The notes beneath the pieces are model-generated. The model ran no database searches. It was not told the origin of the DNA and saw only the letters and a program-made list of their open reading frames with translations. A DNA stretch of 64,000 nucleotides. Origin: Rhodococcus pseudokoreensis (GTDB taxonomy: Bacteria; Actinomycetota; Actinomycetes; Mycobacteriales; Mycobacteriaceae). The stretch covers positions 3,410,001-3,474,000 of the forward strand of contig NZ_CP070619.1 of the NCBI RefSeq assembly GCF_017068395.1, written 5' to 3'. How positions within the stretch are numbered: position 1 is the first letter of the stretch; each line of letters opens with the position of its first letter. A program made the position numbers and the translations under genes. Positions 1 through 7,259 of the stretch are shown one piece after another.

Positions 1-1
1 C

Positions 2-709
2 GCGTCCCTGATCGTCTACAACGGCGGCGGATACGACCACTTCGTCGACGACATCATCGGCACCGGCAACAGCGACCAGCTCACGGTCAACGCGTTCGAC
101 CTGCTCGAGGGCGGCGCGCACGCGGGCGAGCACTCGGACGGCGGCGACTCGGACGGCGGTGACTCGCATGAGGGTCACGACCACGGCGACGTCAACGAAC
201 ACGTCTGGTTCGACGTCGACACCGTCGACGCCACCGCGCAGTCCATCGCCGACAAACTCGGCCAACTCGATCCCGGCAACGCCGACGCCTACAAGGCCAA
301 CGCCGCCGCCTTCCACGGTCAGCTCGAGCAGATCTCCGCGATCACCGACGGCATCGCCGCAGCGCACAAGGACGCGCCCGTCGCGCAGACCGAACCGATC
401 GCCTACTACCTGCTCCAGTCCGCAGGTCTGAAGGACGTCACCCCGCCCGATTTCACGAGCGCCATCGAGAACGGCAACGACCCAGCGCCCGCCGCCATCG
501 CCGCGACCCGGCAACTGCTCACCGGCAAGCAGGTGCAGGCCCTCGTCTACAACGTGCAGACGCAGGACCGGGTCACCCAGGACGTGCGCGCCACGGCCGA
601 GTCTGCGGACATCCCCGTCGTCGAGGTGACCGAAACCCTGCCCGAAGGCCTGGACTACATTCAGTGGCAGACCAACACCGCCGAGTCGCTTGCCGCGGCT
701 CTGCAATAG
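2..709 (+). CDS. znuA: Zinc/manganese ABC transporter substrate-binding protein (3' part, 5' end outside window)
   Basis: Extracytoplasmic metal-binding protein of the cluster-9 (ZnuA/TroA) family that hands Zn2+ or Mn2+ to the permease encoded two genes downstream. About 235 residues are visible, entering in frame at base 2 and ending at TAG 707-709. A flexible loop rich in His and Asp (bases about 118-207) is the usual zinc-scavenging insert of ZnuA proteins. The conserved C-terminal half is intact, with DVRATAE followed by a VVEVTETLPEG segment. The ATPase gene starts 13 bp downstream, so the three genes form one operon. The signal peptide, promoter and any Zur box lie outside the window. 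Zn rather than Mn specificity is inferred from the His-rich loop. Confidence 0.88.
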   Translation, partial: ASLIVYNGGGYDHFVDDIIGTGNSDQLTVNAFDLLEGGAHAGEHSDGGDSDGGDSHEGHDHGDVNEHVWFDVDTVDATAQSIADKLGQLDPGNADAYKANAAAFHGQLEQISAITDGIAAAHKDAPVAQTEPIAYYLLQSAGLKDVTPPDFTSAIENGNDPAPAAIAATRQLLTGKQVQALVYNVQTQDRVTQDVRATAESADIPVVEVTETLPEGLDYIQWQTNTAESLAAALQ

Positions 710-722
710 AACTGATCGGCTT

Positions 723-1601
723 GTGACAGAACCCACTTCGAAGAACGCCGGCAACGGTCGCGTCCCCGCACTGGAATTGACGGGGGCGCGACTGTCCTTC
801 GGCGAACGCACACTCTGGCAGGGCCTCGACCTCACCGTGGAACCCGGCGAATTCGTCGCCGTCCTCGGACCCAACGGGTCGGGCAAGACGTCGCTGCTCA
901 AGGTGCTGCTCGGTCAACTCGCCCTCAGCTCCGGCACCGCGCGCATCGCCGGAACCCCCGCGCGGAAGGGCAATTCGCACGTCGGGTACATCCCCCAGCA
1001 GAAGTCGCTCGACGACGGGTTGCCGCTCCGCGGCCGCGACCTCGTCGGGCTCGGCGTCGACGGCCACCAGTGGGGAACCGGTCTCCTCCGCCGCGGCCGG
1101 CGCCGGGCCATCGTCGACGCGGCGATCGCCGAGGTCGGCGCCCAGCACTACGCGGACGCGCCCATCGGTTCCATGTCCGGTGGTGAGCAGCAGCGGCTGC
1201 GGATCGCGCAGGCCCTCGTCGGCAACCCGCAGATGCTGCTGTGCGACGAACCACTGCTCAGCCTCGACCTGGCCAACCAGAATCTCGTGTCCGGACTCAT
1301 CGACCGGCGACGCCGCACCCACGACACCGCCGTCCTGTTCGTCACCCACGAGATCAACCCGATCCTCCCCCTCGTCGACCGCGTGCTCTACCTCGTCGAC
1401 GGCCAGTTCCGCATCGGCAAGCCCGAAGAGGTCATGACGTCGGAGGTGCTGTCCGAGCTGTACCGCACCGACGTCGAGGTGCTGCACGTACGCGGCCGCC
1501 TCGTCGTGATCGGCACCGGCGACGCCATCGACGCACTCGGCAGCGCGGGCGGCCTCCGCCCCGGCGAGGGTGTGCACCACACCGACGAGGGACACGCATG
1601 A
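723..1601 (+). CDS. znuC: Metal ABC transporter ATP-binding protein
   Basis: Cytoplasmic ATPase driving the ZnuABC-type importer. The 292-residue protein shows Walker A GPNGSGKTS, the signature SGGEQQR, Walker B LLCDEP followed by a D-loop (LLSLD), and the switch His in VTHE, so it should be catalytically competent. The GTG at 723 is preferred over an upstream ATG at 690 because 690 lies inside the end of the substrate-binding gene and the homologous part begins soon after 723. The stop codon overlaps the permease start (ATGA at 1598), which implies translational coupling. Confidence 0.9.
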   Translation: MTEPTSKNAGNGRVPALELTGARLSFGERTLWQGLDLTVEPGEFVAVLGPNGSGKTSLLKVLLGQLALSSGTARIAGTPARKGNSHVGYIPQQKSLDDGLPLRGRDLVGLGVDGHQWGTGLLRRGRRRAIVDAAIAEVGAQHYADAPIGSMSGGEQQRLRIAQALVGNPQMLLCDEPLLSLDLANQNLVSGLIDRRRRTHDTAVLFVTHEINPILPLVDRVLYLVDGQFRIGKPEEVMTSEVLSELYRTDVEVLHVRGRLVVIGTGDAIDALGSAGGLRPGEGVHHTDEGHA

Positions 1602-2491
1602 GCAACAAGTTCACCGACGCCATGTCACGCATGTTCGACGTCTCCGCCACCGTCGACCTCCTGCAATACGACTTCGTGCAGCAGGCCCTGATCGCCGGCG
1701 CCATCCTCGGCCTCCTCGCAGGAGCCATCGGGCCACTGATCGTGAGCAGGCAGATGTCGTTCGCCGTGCACGGCACGAGCGAGCTGTCCCTGACCGGCGC
1801 ATCCGCAGCCCTGCTCATCGGCGTCAGCGTCGGGGCGGGCGCCATCGCCGGTTCCGTGGTCGCGGCCGTCCTCTTCGGGCTACTCGGCGCGAAGGCCCGC
1901 GACCGCGACTCCGTGATCGGCGTGATCATGGCGTTCGGACTCGGTCTGTCCGTGCTGTTCATCTGGTCGTACCAAGGGCGCACCGGCACCAGTTTCTCGC
2001 TGCTGATCGGCCAGATCGTCGCACCCGGCAACAGCGGCCTGCAGTTGCTGCTGCTCTGCGCCGTACTCGTCATCGGAGTCCTCGGCCTGATCTACCGTCC
2101 CCTCCTCTTCGCGAGCACCGACCCCGACGTCGCCGAAGCCCGCGGCGTCCCCGTGCGCGCCCTGTCGATCGTGTTCGCCGTCCTCGTCGGCATCACCGCC
2201 GCCCTCGGCGTCCAGATCGTCGGCGCACTGCTCGTCATGGCACTGCTCATCACCCCCGCCGCAGCCGCCGCCTACGTCACCGCCAGCCCCCTCAAGGCGA
2301 CCATCCTGTCGATCGTGTTCGCCGAACTCGCCGCCGTCGGCGGCATCCTGCTGTCCCTCGCACCCGGCGTGCCCGTGTCCAGCTTCGTCACCACGATCTC
2401 GTTCGTCATCTACCTCGCCTGCCGACTCAGCGGGTCCTCACGACGAAAGAACGCCGGACGCATCGCCCACACCCACGCACACACGCACTGA
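1598..2491 (+). CDS. znuB: Metal ABC transporter permease (ABC-3 family)
   Basis: Membrane component of the zinc/manganese importer, 297 residues with about eight hydrophobic helices. The family features are present: an N-terminal LLQYDFVQQALIAG segment, repeated glycine-rich helices, and a His-rich C-terminal tail (HTHAHTH) that may bind metal at the cytoplasmic face. The ATG at 1598 overlaps the ATPase stop by four bases. It is the last gene of the operon. Downstream, after 20 bp, begins the minus-strand remnant of a DUF3558 gene. Confidence 0.9.
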   Translation: MSNKFTDAMSRMFDVSATVDLLQYDFVQQALIAGAILGLLAGAIGPLIVSRQMSFAVHGTSELSLTGASAALLIGVSVGAGAIAGSVVAAVLFGLLGAKARDRDSVIGVIMAFGLGLSVLFIWSYQGRTGTSFSLLIGQIVAPGNSGLQLLLLCAVLVIGVLGLIYRPLLFASTDPDVAEARGVPVRALSIVFAVLVGITAALGVQIVGALLVMALLITPAAAAAYVTASPLKATILSIVFAELAAVGGILLSLAPGVPVSSFVTTISFVIYLACRLSGSSRRKNAGRIAHTHAHTH

Positions 2492-2511
2492 GCCGGATCG
2501 ATGCAAGCCGC

Positions 2512-2568
2512 CTACAGGTGGTCGGGGAAATACGGCGCCAGCGTCGTCGTCGCCACCTTCGTCGCCTG
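2512..2568 (-). pseudogene. 3' fragment of a DUF3558 lipoprotein gene, cut off by the TnpB element
   Basis: Read on the minus strand these 57 bases encode QATKVATTTLAPYFPDHL and a TAG stop, which matches the C-terminus of the intact DUF3558 paralogue at 5498-6034 (RALEVATTLSPHFPDHL). The rest of the same gene lies at 5020-5497, on the other side of the 2.45-kb insertion. Joining base 5020 directly to base 2568 restores the reading frame through a Cys-Asp-Gln-Ala-Thr-Lys junction, so this is one gene interrupted by the element. Confidence 0.8.
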
Positions 2569-2660
2569 TTGACGTCCTCTCGGCCGTGAACGACCGAGAT
2601 TCCCCTCGGGACTCACGTCCCGAGGTTCCTGTTTCACAGACAGTCGCCTCCCCACACTTC
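2569..2660 (-). ncRNA. Putative omega RNA scaffold and right end of the TnpB element
   Basis: Directly after tnpB on the minus strand are two consecutive hairpins. One has an 8-bp perfect stem (CCTCGGGA/TCCCGAGG, 2604-2625). The other has an 8-bp stem closed by a 4-base loop (2579-2598, with one G-T pair) followed by AGGACGTCAA. This matches the known plan of TnpB-associated omega RNAs, whose 3' scaffold is the element's right end and whose guide is the adjoining host DNA. The guide would start with CAGGCGACGAAGGTGG (2568 downward). The 5' extent, usually within the tnpB 3' region, cannot be fixed from sequence. Confidence 0.6.
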
Positions 2661-3801
2661 ATGTGCGAGGCGGTCTCACACCGTCTCCGCAGGCTGCCAC
2701 CGCCAGTCCGACGGCCAAAATATTCCTCGCCGCGTTCACATCCCGGTCGTGGACGGCGCCGCACCGGCACGCCCACTCCCGCACATCCAGCGGCATCGCC
2801 GACGCGATCACCCCGCACACCGAGCAGGTCTTCGACGACGGAAAGAACCGGTCGACCGCCACCACCCGCCGCCCGTACCAGACGGCCTTGTACTCGAGCA
2901 TCGACCGGAACTCCGACCAACCCGCATCCGAGATCGCCCGCGACAACGACCGATTCTTCACCATGTTCCGCACACTCAGATCCTCGATGGCGATCACTTG
3001 ATTTTCGCGCACCAAACGAGTGGAGAGTTTATGCAGATAATCGCGACGCCGATCGGCGATCCGGCCATGAATCTTCGCGACCTTCAGTCGGGCCTTGGCC
3101 CGGTTCCGCGATCCTTTCTGCTTCTTGGCCAGCACCCGTTGCGCCTTCGCCAGCCGCTCACGGTCCCTGCGCTCGTGGCGTGGGTTGGTGATCTTCTCCC
3201 CCGTCGAGAGCGTGTAGAGGCTGGTGATCCCGGCATCGAGCCCGACCACCCGATCGACCGGCTCGAGTTCGGGAATGGTGTCCTCGACGAGGATCGAAAC
3301 ATGGTACTGACCGCGAGCATTGCGCGACACCGTCACCTGCGACGGCACAGCCCCCTCCGGCAGCGGCCTCGACCACCGAATATCCAGGGGTTCGGACTGC
3401 TTGGCCAACCGGATCTGCCCGCCCCGGTAGGTGAAGCAGTTCGAGAAGTAGGTCGCCGAATCCTTCGACTGCCCCTTCTTCTTGAACTGCGGGTAGCAGG
3501 ACTGCCCGCGCCAGAACCTCTCGAACGCGCCCTGCAATTGCCGCAGCGACTCCTGCAACGGCCCCTTCGACGGCTCCGCCAACCACGTGGTCTCGGCATC
3601 GCGCTTCCATCCGGTGAGCATCGTCGAGGTGTCCGCGTAGGTGATTCGCCGCTGTTCCTGCGACCAGGCCCGCGTCCGCTCCGCCAACGCCCGGTTGTAG
3701 ACATACCGGGTGCACCCGAACGTTCGCGCGAGCTGTTCCGCCTGCACCGCAGTCGGATAGAAACGGTATTTGAATGCCCGCTTCACCACCCTCCCCGCCA
3801 T
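2659..3801 (-). CDS. tnpB: RNA-guided endonuclease TnpB (IS200/IS605-like)
   Basis: A 380-residue TnpB, ancestor-type relative of Cas12 nucleases. The N-terminal HTH region reads RAFKYRFYPTAVQAEQLA. The three RuvC carboxylates are present: D in VGLDAGI, E in AIEDLSV, and D in HDRDVNAARN. The zinc ribbon is intact (CSVCG and CRCG). All catalytic features are therefore retained. The methionine at 3801 is preferred because the family normally starts a few residues before KRAFKYRFYPT; an in-frame ATG ten codons upstream (3831) is possible. The C-terminus ends at ACGDGVRPPRT, immediately before the putative omega RNA hairpins. In elements of this family TnpB cuts DNA guided by the right-end RNA and helps retain the element. 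Confidence 0.9.
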   Translation of the reverse strand: MAGRVVKRAFKYRFYPTAVQAEQLARTFGCTRYVYNRALAERTRAWSQEQRRITYADTSTMLTGWKRDAETTWLAEPSKGPLQESLRQLQGAFERFWRGQSCYPQFKKKGQSKDSATYFSNCFTYRGGQIRLAKQSEPLDIRWSRPLPEGAVPSQVTVSRNARGQYHVSILVEDTIPELEPVDRVVGLDAGITSLYTLSTGEKITNPRHERRDRERLAKAQRVLAKKQKGSRNRAKARLKVAKIHGRIADRRRDYLHKLSTRLVRENQVIAIEDLSVRNMVKNRSLSRAISDAGWSEFRSMLEYKAVWYGRRVVAVDRFFPSSKTCSVCGVIASAMPLDVREWACRCGAVHDRDVNAARNILAVGLAVAACGDGVRPPRT

Positions 3802-3990
3802 AACCCAGACACTAGCCACACAGTCCGACATCTAGCCTCGGAAGGAGTTGCCAACGGACACGTCAGACTCCTTGTAGGCGGTCAGTTCGCTCCAGTTGGG
3901 CGGACACGGTTTCTCCGGATCAGTGGACACGAGAATTCCGGGTCGGCGGCCACGAAACAGCTGATTGACACGCAGGCGTAAATACCGGGC
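3802..3990. other. Region upstream of tnpB, no gene
   Basis: This 189-bp stretch between tnpB and the inverted repeat at 3991 holds no convincing coding sequence; a 94-codon minus-strand frame through it has no recognisable family. GGACACGG (about 3902) and TGGACAC (about 3922) recur near each other, which suggests the degraded end of another insertion sequence, but I cannot assign one. The tnpB promoter should lie here. Confidence 0.4.
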
Positions 3991-4050
3991 GGGGTTCCTT
4001 CGCCGAGTTGGCTTGGTTTGCCGCGCAAACCAACCGACCGAAGGAACCCC
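3991..4050. repeat. Nested inverted repeat directly before an IS21-like ORF remnant
   Basis: The outer arms GGGGTTCCTTCG (3991-4002) and CGAAGGAACCCC (4039-4050) are perfect complements. Inside them TTGGTTTG (4013-4020) pairs with CAAACCAA (4026-4033) around CCGCG. The second outer arm ends on the base before an ATG at 4051. This could be the end of an IS21-type element or a strong leader hairpin controlling its first gene. Confidence 0.6.
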
Positions 4051-4137
4051 ATGACCACGTGTGCCAGGGAAGTGATGGAGATCTGGGAAGCCTTCGACCT
4101 GACCCAGTGTGCGCATTCGGCGGCGCAGCTGGCCGGG
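4051..4137 (+). pseudogene. N-terminal remnant of an IS21/IstA-like transposase
   Basis: ATG at 4051 opens MTTCAREVMEIWEAFDLTQ followed by CAHSAAQLAG. This matches the N-terminal helix-turn-helix opening of IstA-type transposases (REVMEILEAFDLT...AAELAG). After about 29 codons similarity stops, low-complexity GCGTCG repeats follow, and a TAG ends the frame at 4158. The rest of the transposase is missing, replaced by the minus-strand IS110 fragment. Identification rests on one short motif. Confidence 0.45.
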
Positions 4138-4575
4138 TCGGCGTCGGCGTCGGCGTAGAGGTTCGCGACTCGCTCGTCGATCTGCTTGATCTGACGGGTC
4201 AGGAACAGTGCCTGTTCGGCTTCGCGGGCGATGTCCTCAGCGAGCTCGGCGAAGTCCATATCGTCGGACCCGTCGCTGGTGCCCCATAGGGCGAGGGCCT
4301 CTCGGGCCGCGGTGATGAGCCCGGCGGCGTGATCGTCGCGCCGCGGGACCGGGCGATCAGGAACCTGGTCAGCCGCGCTCGGCCTAACCGGATTACGGCA
4401 TGCGGATCGCCATAGCGGGCCAGGAATTCGAGCGCCGCGATGCTGTAGTTGGACCCGAGTACCGCATACCACGCTGGCCCGAGCAACTCGGCCAACGCAT
4501 CGAGCCGGGCATAGACCGCAACCCGGGCTTGACCATCGTGGAACGCTGCTTGACCAGTCGTCATGTTGTGCACCT
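4135..4575 (-). pseudogene. Frameshifted IS110-family transposase fragment
   Basis: Two minus-strand frames join into one IS110-type stretch. The first (about 4573-4335) reads TGQAAFHDGQARVAVYARLD and continues to YGDPHAVIRLGRARLTRFLI. The second (about 4340-4135) reads ITAAREALALWGTSDG and QIKQIDERVANLYADAD, which is the coiled segment before the helix-hairpin region of IS110 transposases. A frameshift near 4335 separates them. The N-terminal DEDD part and the C-terminal catalytic Ser domain are absent here, so it is inactive. Confidence 0.6.
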
Positions 4576-4945
4576 CTGCCGACCAGGCCCACAGGGTCGA
4601 TCCCCAGTTCGCGGCGAAGTACCAGCGGTTGATGGTCGGCGACCGGCATCACGAGTCTGCGATCTGTCATCTGGCCACCGATCTGGTCACCCGGATCGCC
4701 GCCTGCATACGCACCGGCCGGCCGTACGCCTTGCGGGACGTCGACGGCACCCACATCACCGAGGCCGAGGCCGGGCCATCGTCAAGGCGCGCTACAAGAT
4801 CGACCCGCGGCGGCGCGACAGCGTCCGATACAAGCGGATGGGTGAGCGCCGCAAGCAGGCGGCGGGCCAGGAGTCCCAAGAGTCGCGATGCGCTCCAACA
4901 GCCCGGCCCGCCAAGACCAAGCCTCCGAGCCGCCACGTGGCTTGA
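4575..4945 (+). pseudogene. C-terminal IS110-like transposase remnant, opposite orientation
   Basis: The plus strand encodes KYQRLMVGDRHHESAICHLA and TRIAACIRTGRPYALRDVDG. A +1 shift near 4765 then gives GRAIVKARYKIDPRRRD and a Ser/Arg-rich tail. This matches the extreme C-terminal part of actinobacterial IS110-family transposases. It lies head-to-head with the minus-strand fragment ending at 4575, so the original gene was broken and one piece inverted, or two copies are juxtaposed. Not functional. Bases 4946-5019 hold the TnpB element's left end and no gene. Confidence 0.5.
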
Positions 4946-5019
4946 CCTCCGATATGTACTCAAAACCAGATCGGCTATCCCAGACCTGAAGGACCGGGTT
5001 TGCGCCGAAAGACTCACGG

Positions 5020-5497
5020 ATCACACGCCGCCTCGACAGTGGTGAAATCCTCCAGTTCGCTGTACCCGATCATGAACTCGAGAATCCCCGGCTCGATCGC
5101 AACCGACACCGTGCACGTACTACCCCCACGAAAATCCGACACCAACGCACGTCAACTATCGATCTCCATCTCACTCAGGACGGCGAAGCGATCGTCGCTC
5201 ACTACGCTGTCGGGAGATTCACCGATTGCCGAAATTACGACGCCTGAGTAGGAATTCTGCGACTGCAATCCGCATCCGAAATTCTGGGGATTGTCGCAGT
5301 CGGCATGCGGTCCGATAGCCAGGCCTCCAGACGGACAGCAGCGAGGGCTTCCGAGGAAGACCCGTCGCACGGGTGGAACGCAATCTCCAAGAGTGTCGCC
5401 TAGTCCGCCCGACCCTCGACCGGCTCCGTACTGCCGCGCGCGAGCCCGACGCCCGTCACAATCACGAACAGCTATGAGAAGCGCCGGACACGAGGAA
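5020..5497 (-). pseudogene. DUF3558 lipoprotein pseudogene, 5' and middle part
   Basis: A tandem paralogue of the intact gene at 5498-6034, in the same direction and immediately downstream. Similarity runs across several frames: HPCDGSS aligns with QPCDGIP; GVVISA aligns with GVVVSA; and ALVSDFRGGSTCTVSV plus FMIGYSELEDFTTVEAACD align with the intact copy. A TGA at 5154-5152 replaces the Arg codon of the paralogue, and at least one frameshift lies near 5295. The gene is also split by the TnpB element at 5020 and its last codons are at 2512-2568. No intact lipobox is readable. Confidence 0.7.
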
Positions 5498-6034
5498 TCA
5501 CAGGTGGTCGGGAAAGTGCGGTGAAAGAGTAGTTGCAACCTCTAAGGCCCTACCGCACGCCGCATCGACAGTCCTGAAGTCCTCCAACTCGCTGTAACCG
5601 ATCATGATCTCGAAAACCCCCGGATCGACGTCCACTGACACCGTGCACGCACTACCGCCATGGAAGTCCGAGACGAGCGTTCGCCGTCCGCCGATTTCGG
5701 TCTCGTTCAAGACTCGAAATCGCCCGCTCGACTCGATGTCCTCGAAGCTCTCGGCACGCGCTGAGACCACGACACCGTAATAGAGGTCGCGATCCAAATA
5801 TCGACACGAATTCGAGGTCGGGTTCTTATCGTTCTCACGCACTGGAGCTTGGGCGTCGATTCGAGCCTGGGCAACGGCATCCGCCGGAATTCCATCGCAT
5901 GGTTGGTACGTGATGACTGGCGTGTCTTCGTGCACAGCGTCGCCTTCGGTATCAGTCGTACAGGCAGCCGCTATGGCACCCAGCGAGGCCATAGCGCAGA
6001 CGCTCGCCACAACTCGGTACCGACTCTTTCTCAC
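5498..6034 (-). CDS. DUF3558-domain lipoprotein
   Basis: A 178-residue predicted lipoprotein. A basic N-terminus (MRKSRYR), a hydrophobic stretch and the lipobox IAAAC give a lipidated Cys near residue 25. The mature part carries the DUF3558 pattern, with conserved Cys residues (QPCDG, NSCRY, ACTVSV, DAACG) likely to pair as disulfides outside the membrane. The start is GTG, overlapping the upstream stop as GTGA. It is the last intact gene of the PPE-EspG operon, so it may be a surface component linked to type VII secretion; no biochemical role is known for the family. Confidence 0.75.
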   Translation of the reverse strand: MRKSRYRVVASVCAMASLGAIAAACTTDTEGDAVHEDTPVITYQPCDGIPADAVAQARIDAQAPVRENDKNPTSNSCRYLDRDLYYGVVVSARAESFEDIESSGRFRVLNETEIGGRRTLVSDFHGGSACTVSVDVDPGVFEIMIGYSELEDFRTVDAACGRALEVATTLSPHFPDHL

Positions 6035-6444
6035 GCCATTCCCCCCGTCGCGCCGAGGGCAGCCGCGTTCGCGGAATCCTGCTCCATATATCGTCGCAAG
6101 ACCGCTTCGAACATTGACTTCATGTCCAATGCATACGTTTGGTGAGCCCTGAATAGGCCCACAGCAGTGTTTGCGAAATCAGTTCCCTCGCCACCAATAG
6201 CCTTCTCGTCGAACTTGCGAGCGATATCCGCTGCCGACGCAATGTCCGCCTCACCGATTCCCAAGGCCACCGCGCGTAGTTCTGTGCGGGCCCGGCTCGC
6301 AAGGTCTCCCCACCCCTTCGCGTGGTCATCACAAAGCTTGATGCACTGCTCTATCCCGGCCGGGTCGAGTTCGAGCCGGCCGCCCCCGACGACGTTTTCG
6401 GTGAAAGCCTTCCAACCGGCCTCCGGTGCATCTGGCCCCGCCAT
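6031..6444 (-). CDS. Small helical EspC/WXG100-like type VII secretion substrate
   Basis: A 137-residue protein without signal peptide. It starts MAGPDAPEAGW and contains a helical first half with a WG turn (KGWGDLAS). The C-terminal helix carries YMEQD, a match to the YxxxD/E export motif of type VII secretion substrates, followed by SANAAAL as in EspC-like proteins. The ATG at 6444 begins 54 bp after the espG-like stop. The stop overlaps the GTG of the DUF3558 gene. Membership in the EspC/DUF2580 group is inferred from the motif and neighbours, not from an alignment. Confidence 0.6.
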   Translation of the reverse strand: MAGPDAPEAGWKAFTENVVGGGRLELDPAGIEQCIKLCDDHAKGWGDLASRARTELRAVALGIGEADIASAADIARKFDEKAIGGEGTDFANTAVGLFRAHQTYALDMKSMFEAVLRRYMEQDSANAAALGATGGMA

Positions 6445-6497
6445 GTTCGTGTCCCCTCCCTGTGTCCCCACCTGTGCAATCGCCGGCGCGTGGCAAT

Positions 6498-7259
6498 CTA
6501 CCAACCGCGGGCACCGACCGAGCCTGCCCGAGGAGTCGTACCCACCCTGATCAGGGTGTCGAGCGAGGATACGAGCTGGTCGGGACCTGCCGGGTGTGCG
6601 GCGGCGGGATCGTGCGGGCCGATCAGGTAGCGGCCGTCGCCGGCGATGTCGATCCACTGCATGACGCCGACGTCGCGGCCGGTGCCGTACCGGGGGCCGC
6701 GGAAGACTCGGATCTTGCCGCGGCCGGCGTATCCCTTCTGCACGGCGGATTCGAGTCGCGGGACAGGAGCCGCCCGGTTGACCTCCTGCAGGATTCCCTG
6801 GGAGAAGTGGGCGTCTTCTTCGTCGCGTCGCTGGAACCGGCGCCTGCCGGCGGCGTTCTGCGGGATGAGGCCGACCAGTTGCGCGCCCAGTCGTCCGGCC
6901 TGCCCGGCGCCGATCACGACGTCGCCGCCGATCCGCGGTGCCCGGCCGGGGAGTTGTGACGCAATCACGACCCACTGCCGGTGCTGCGCACCGATGATGC
7001 GGATCGGGGTCTCGTCGGCGGTGGAGCCGGAGATCTCGACGTACACCTCGGGCTCGGCGAGCACACCCAACGCCGACTTCACGTCGTCGTGCTCGGCTCC
7101 CGCGAAGGCTTCTCGTATCCGGTTCTGCTCTGCCACATAGGCGTTGAGCCCGGGATGTGCGCTCACGATCCGGAACGGGTACGGGATGCGGTCCTGCCCG
7201 GTGCCGGCCCACAGCGCGTCGAACAGTTCGGGACGCAACCGCCAATTGCGCATGCTCAT
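6498..7259 (-). CDS. espG: EspG-family type VII secretion chaperone
   Basis: A 253-residue protein with the EspG layout: N-terminal RPELFDALWAGTGQDRIPYPF, a central strand-rich part with PIRIIGAQHRQWVVIASQ, and a C-terminal IDIAGDGRYLI strand before a helical end with LDTLIRVG. EspG proteins are cytosolic chaperones that bind the tip of PPE proteins and deliver them to an ESX secretion machine. The start ATG overlaps the stop of the PPE-like gene (ATGA, 7256-7259), strongly suggesting a chaperone-client pair. Confidence 0.75.
   Translation of the reverse strand: MSMRNWRLRPELFDALWAGTGQDRIPYPFRIVSAHPGLNAYVAEQNRIREAFAGAEHDDVKSALGVLAEPEVYVEISGSTADETPIRIIGAQHRQWVVIASQLPGRAPRIGGDVVIGAGQAGRLGAQLVGLIPQNAAGRRRFQRRDEEDAHFSQGILQEVNRAAPVPRLESAVQKGYAGRGKIRVFRGPRYGTGRDVGVMQWIDIAGDGRYLIGPHDPAAAHPAGPDQLVSSLDTLIRVGTTPRAGSVGARGW

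Larger units (their letters stand above)
2569..5019 (-). mobile_element. IS200/IS605-like TnpB element with nested IS debris
   Basis: The boundaries come from the interrupted DUF3558 gene. The right end finishes with GAGGACGTCAA (2579-2569 on the minus strand), and the left end lies next to TGTGAT (5025-5020), a plausible target-adjacent motif. There is no target-site duplication and no terminal inverted repeat, as expected for IS200/IS605 elements. The element carries tnpB but no tnpA, so it would depend on a transposase in trans. The 1.2 kb between tnpB and the left end is much longer than usual and holds IS21- and IS110-type fragments, meaning other elements inserted into it later. The single-element reading is inference; the junction itself is seen in the sequence. 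Confidence 0.75.

Noticed and set aside
2749..3981. 400-codon plus-strand frame opposite tnpB
   Set aside because: Antisense to an intact TnpB with all catalytic motifs; composition is that of a shadow frame.
4008..4289. Small plus-strand frame starting MAWFAAQTNRPKEPHDH
   Set aside because: It runs across the inverted repeat and antisense to the IS110 fragment, with no family match. The in-frame IS21-like start at 4051 explains the locus better.
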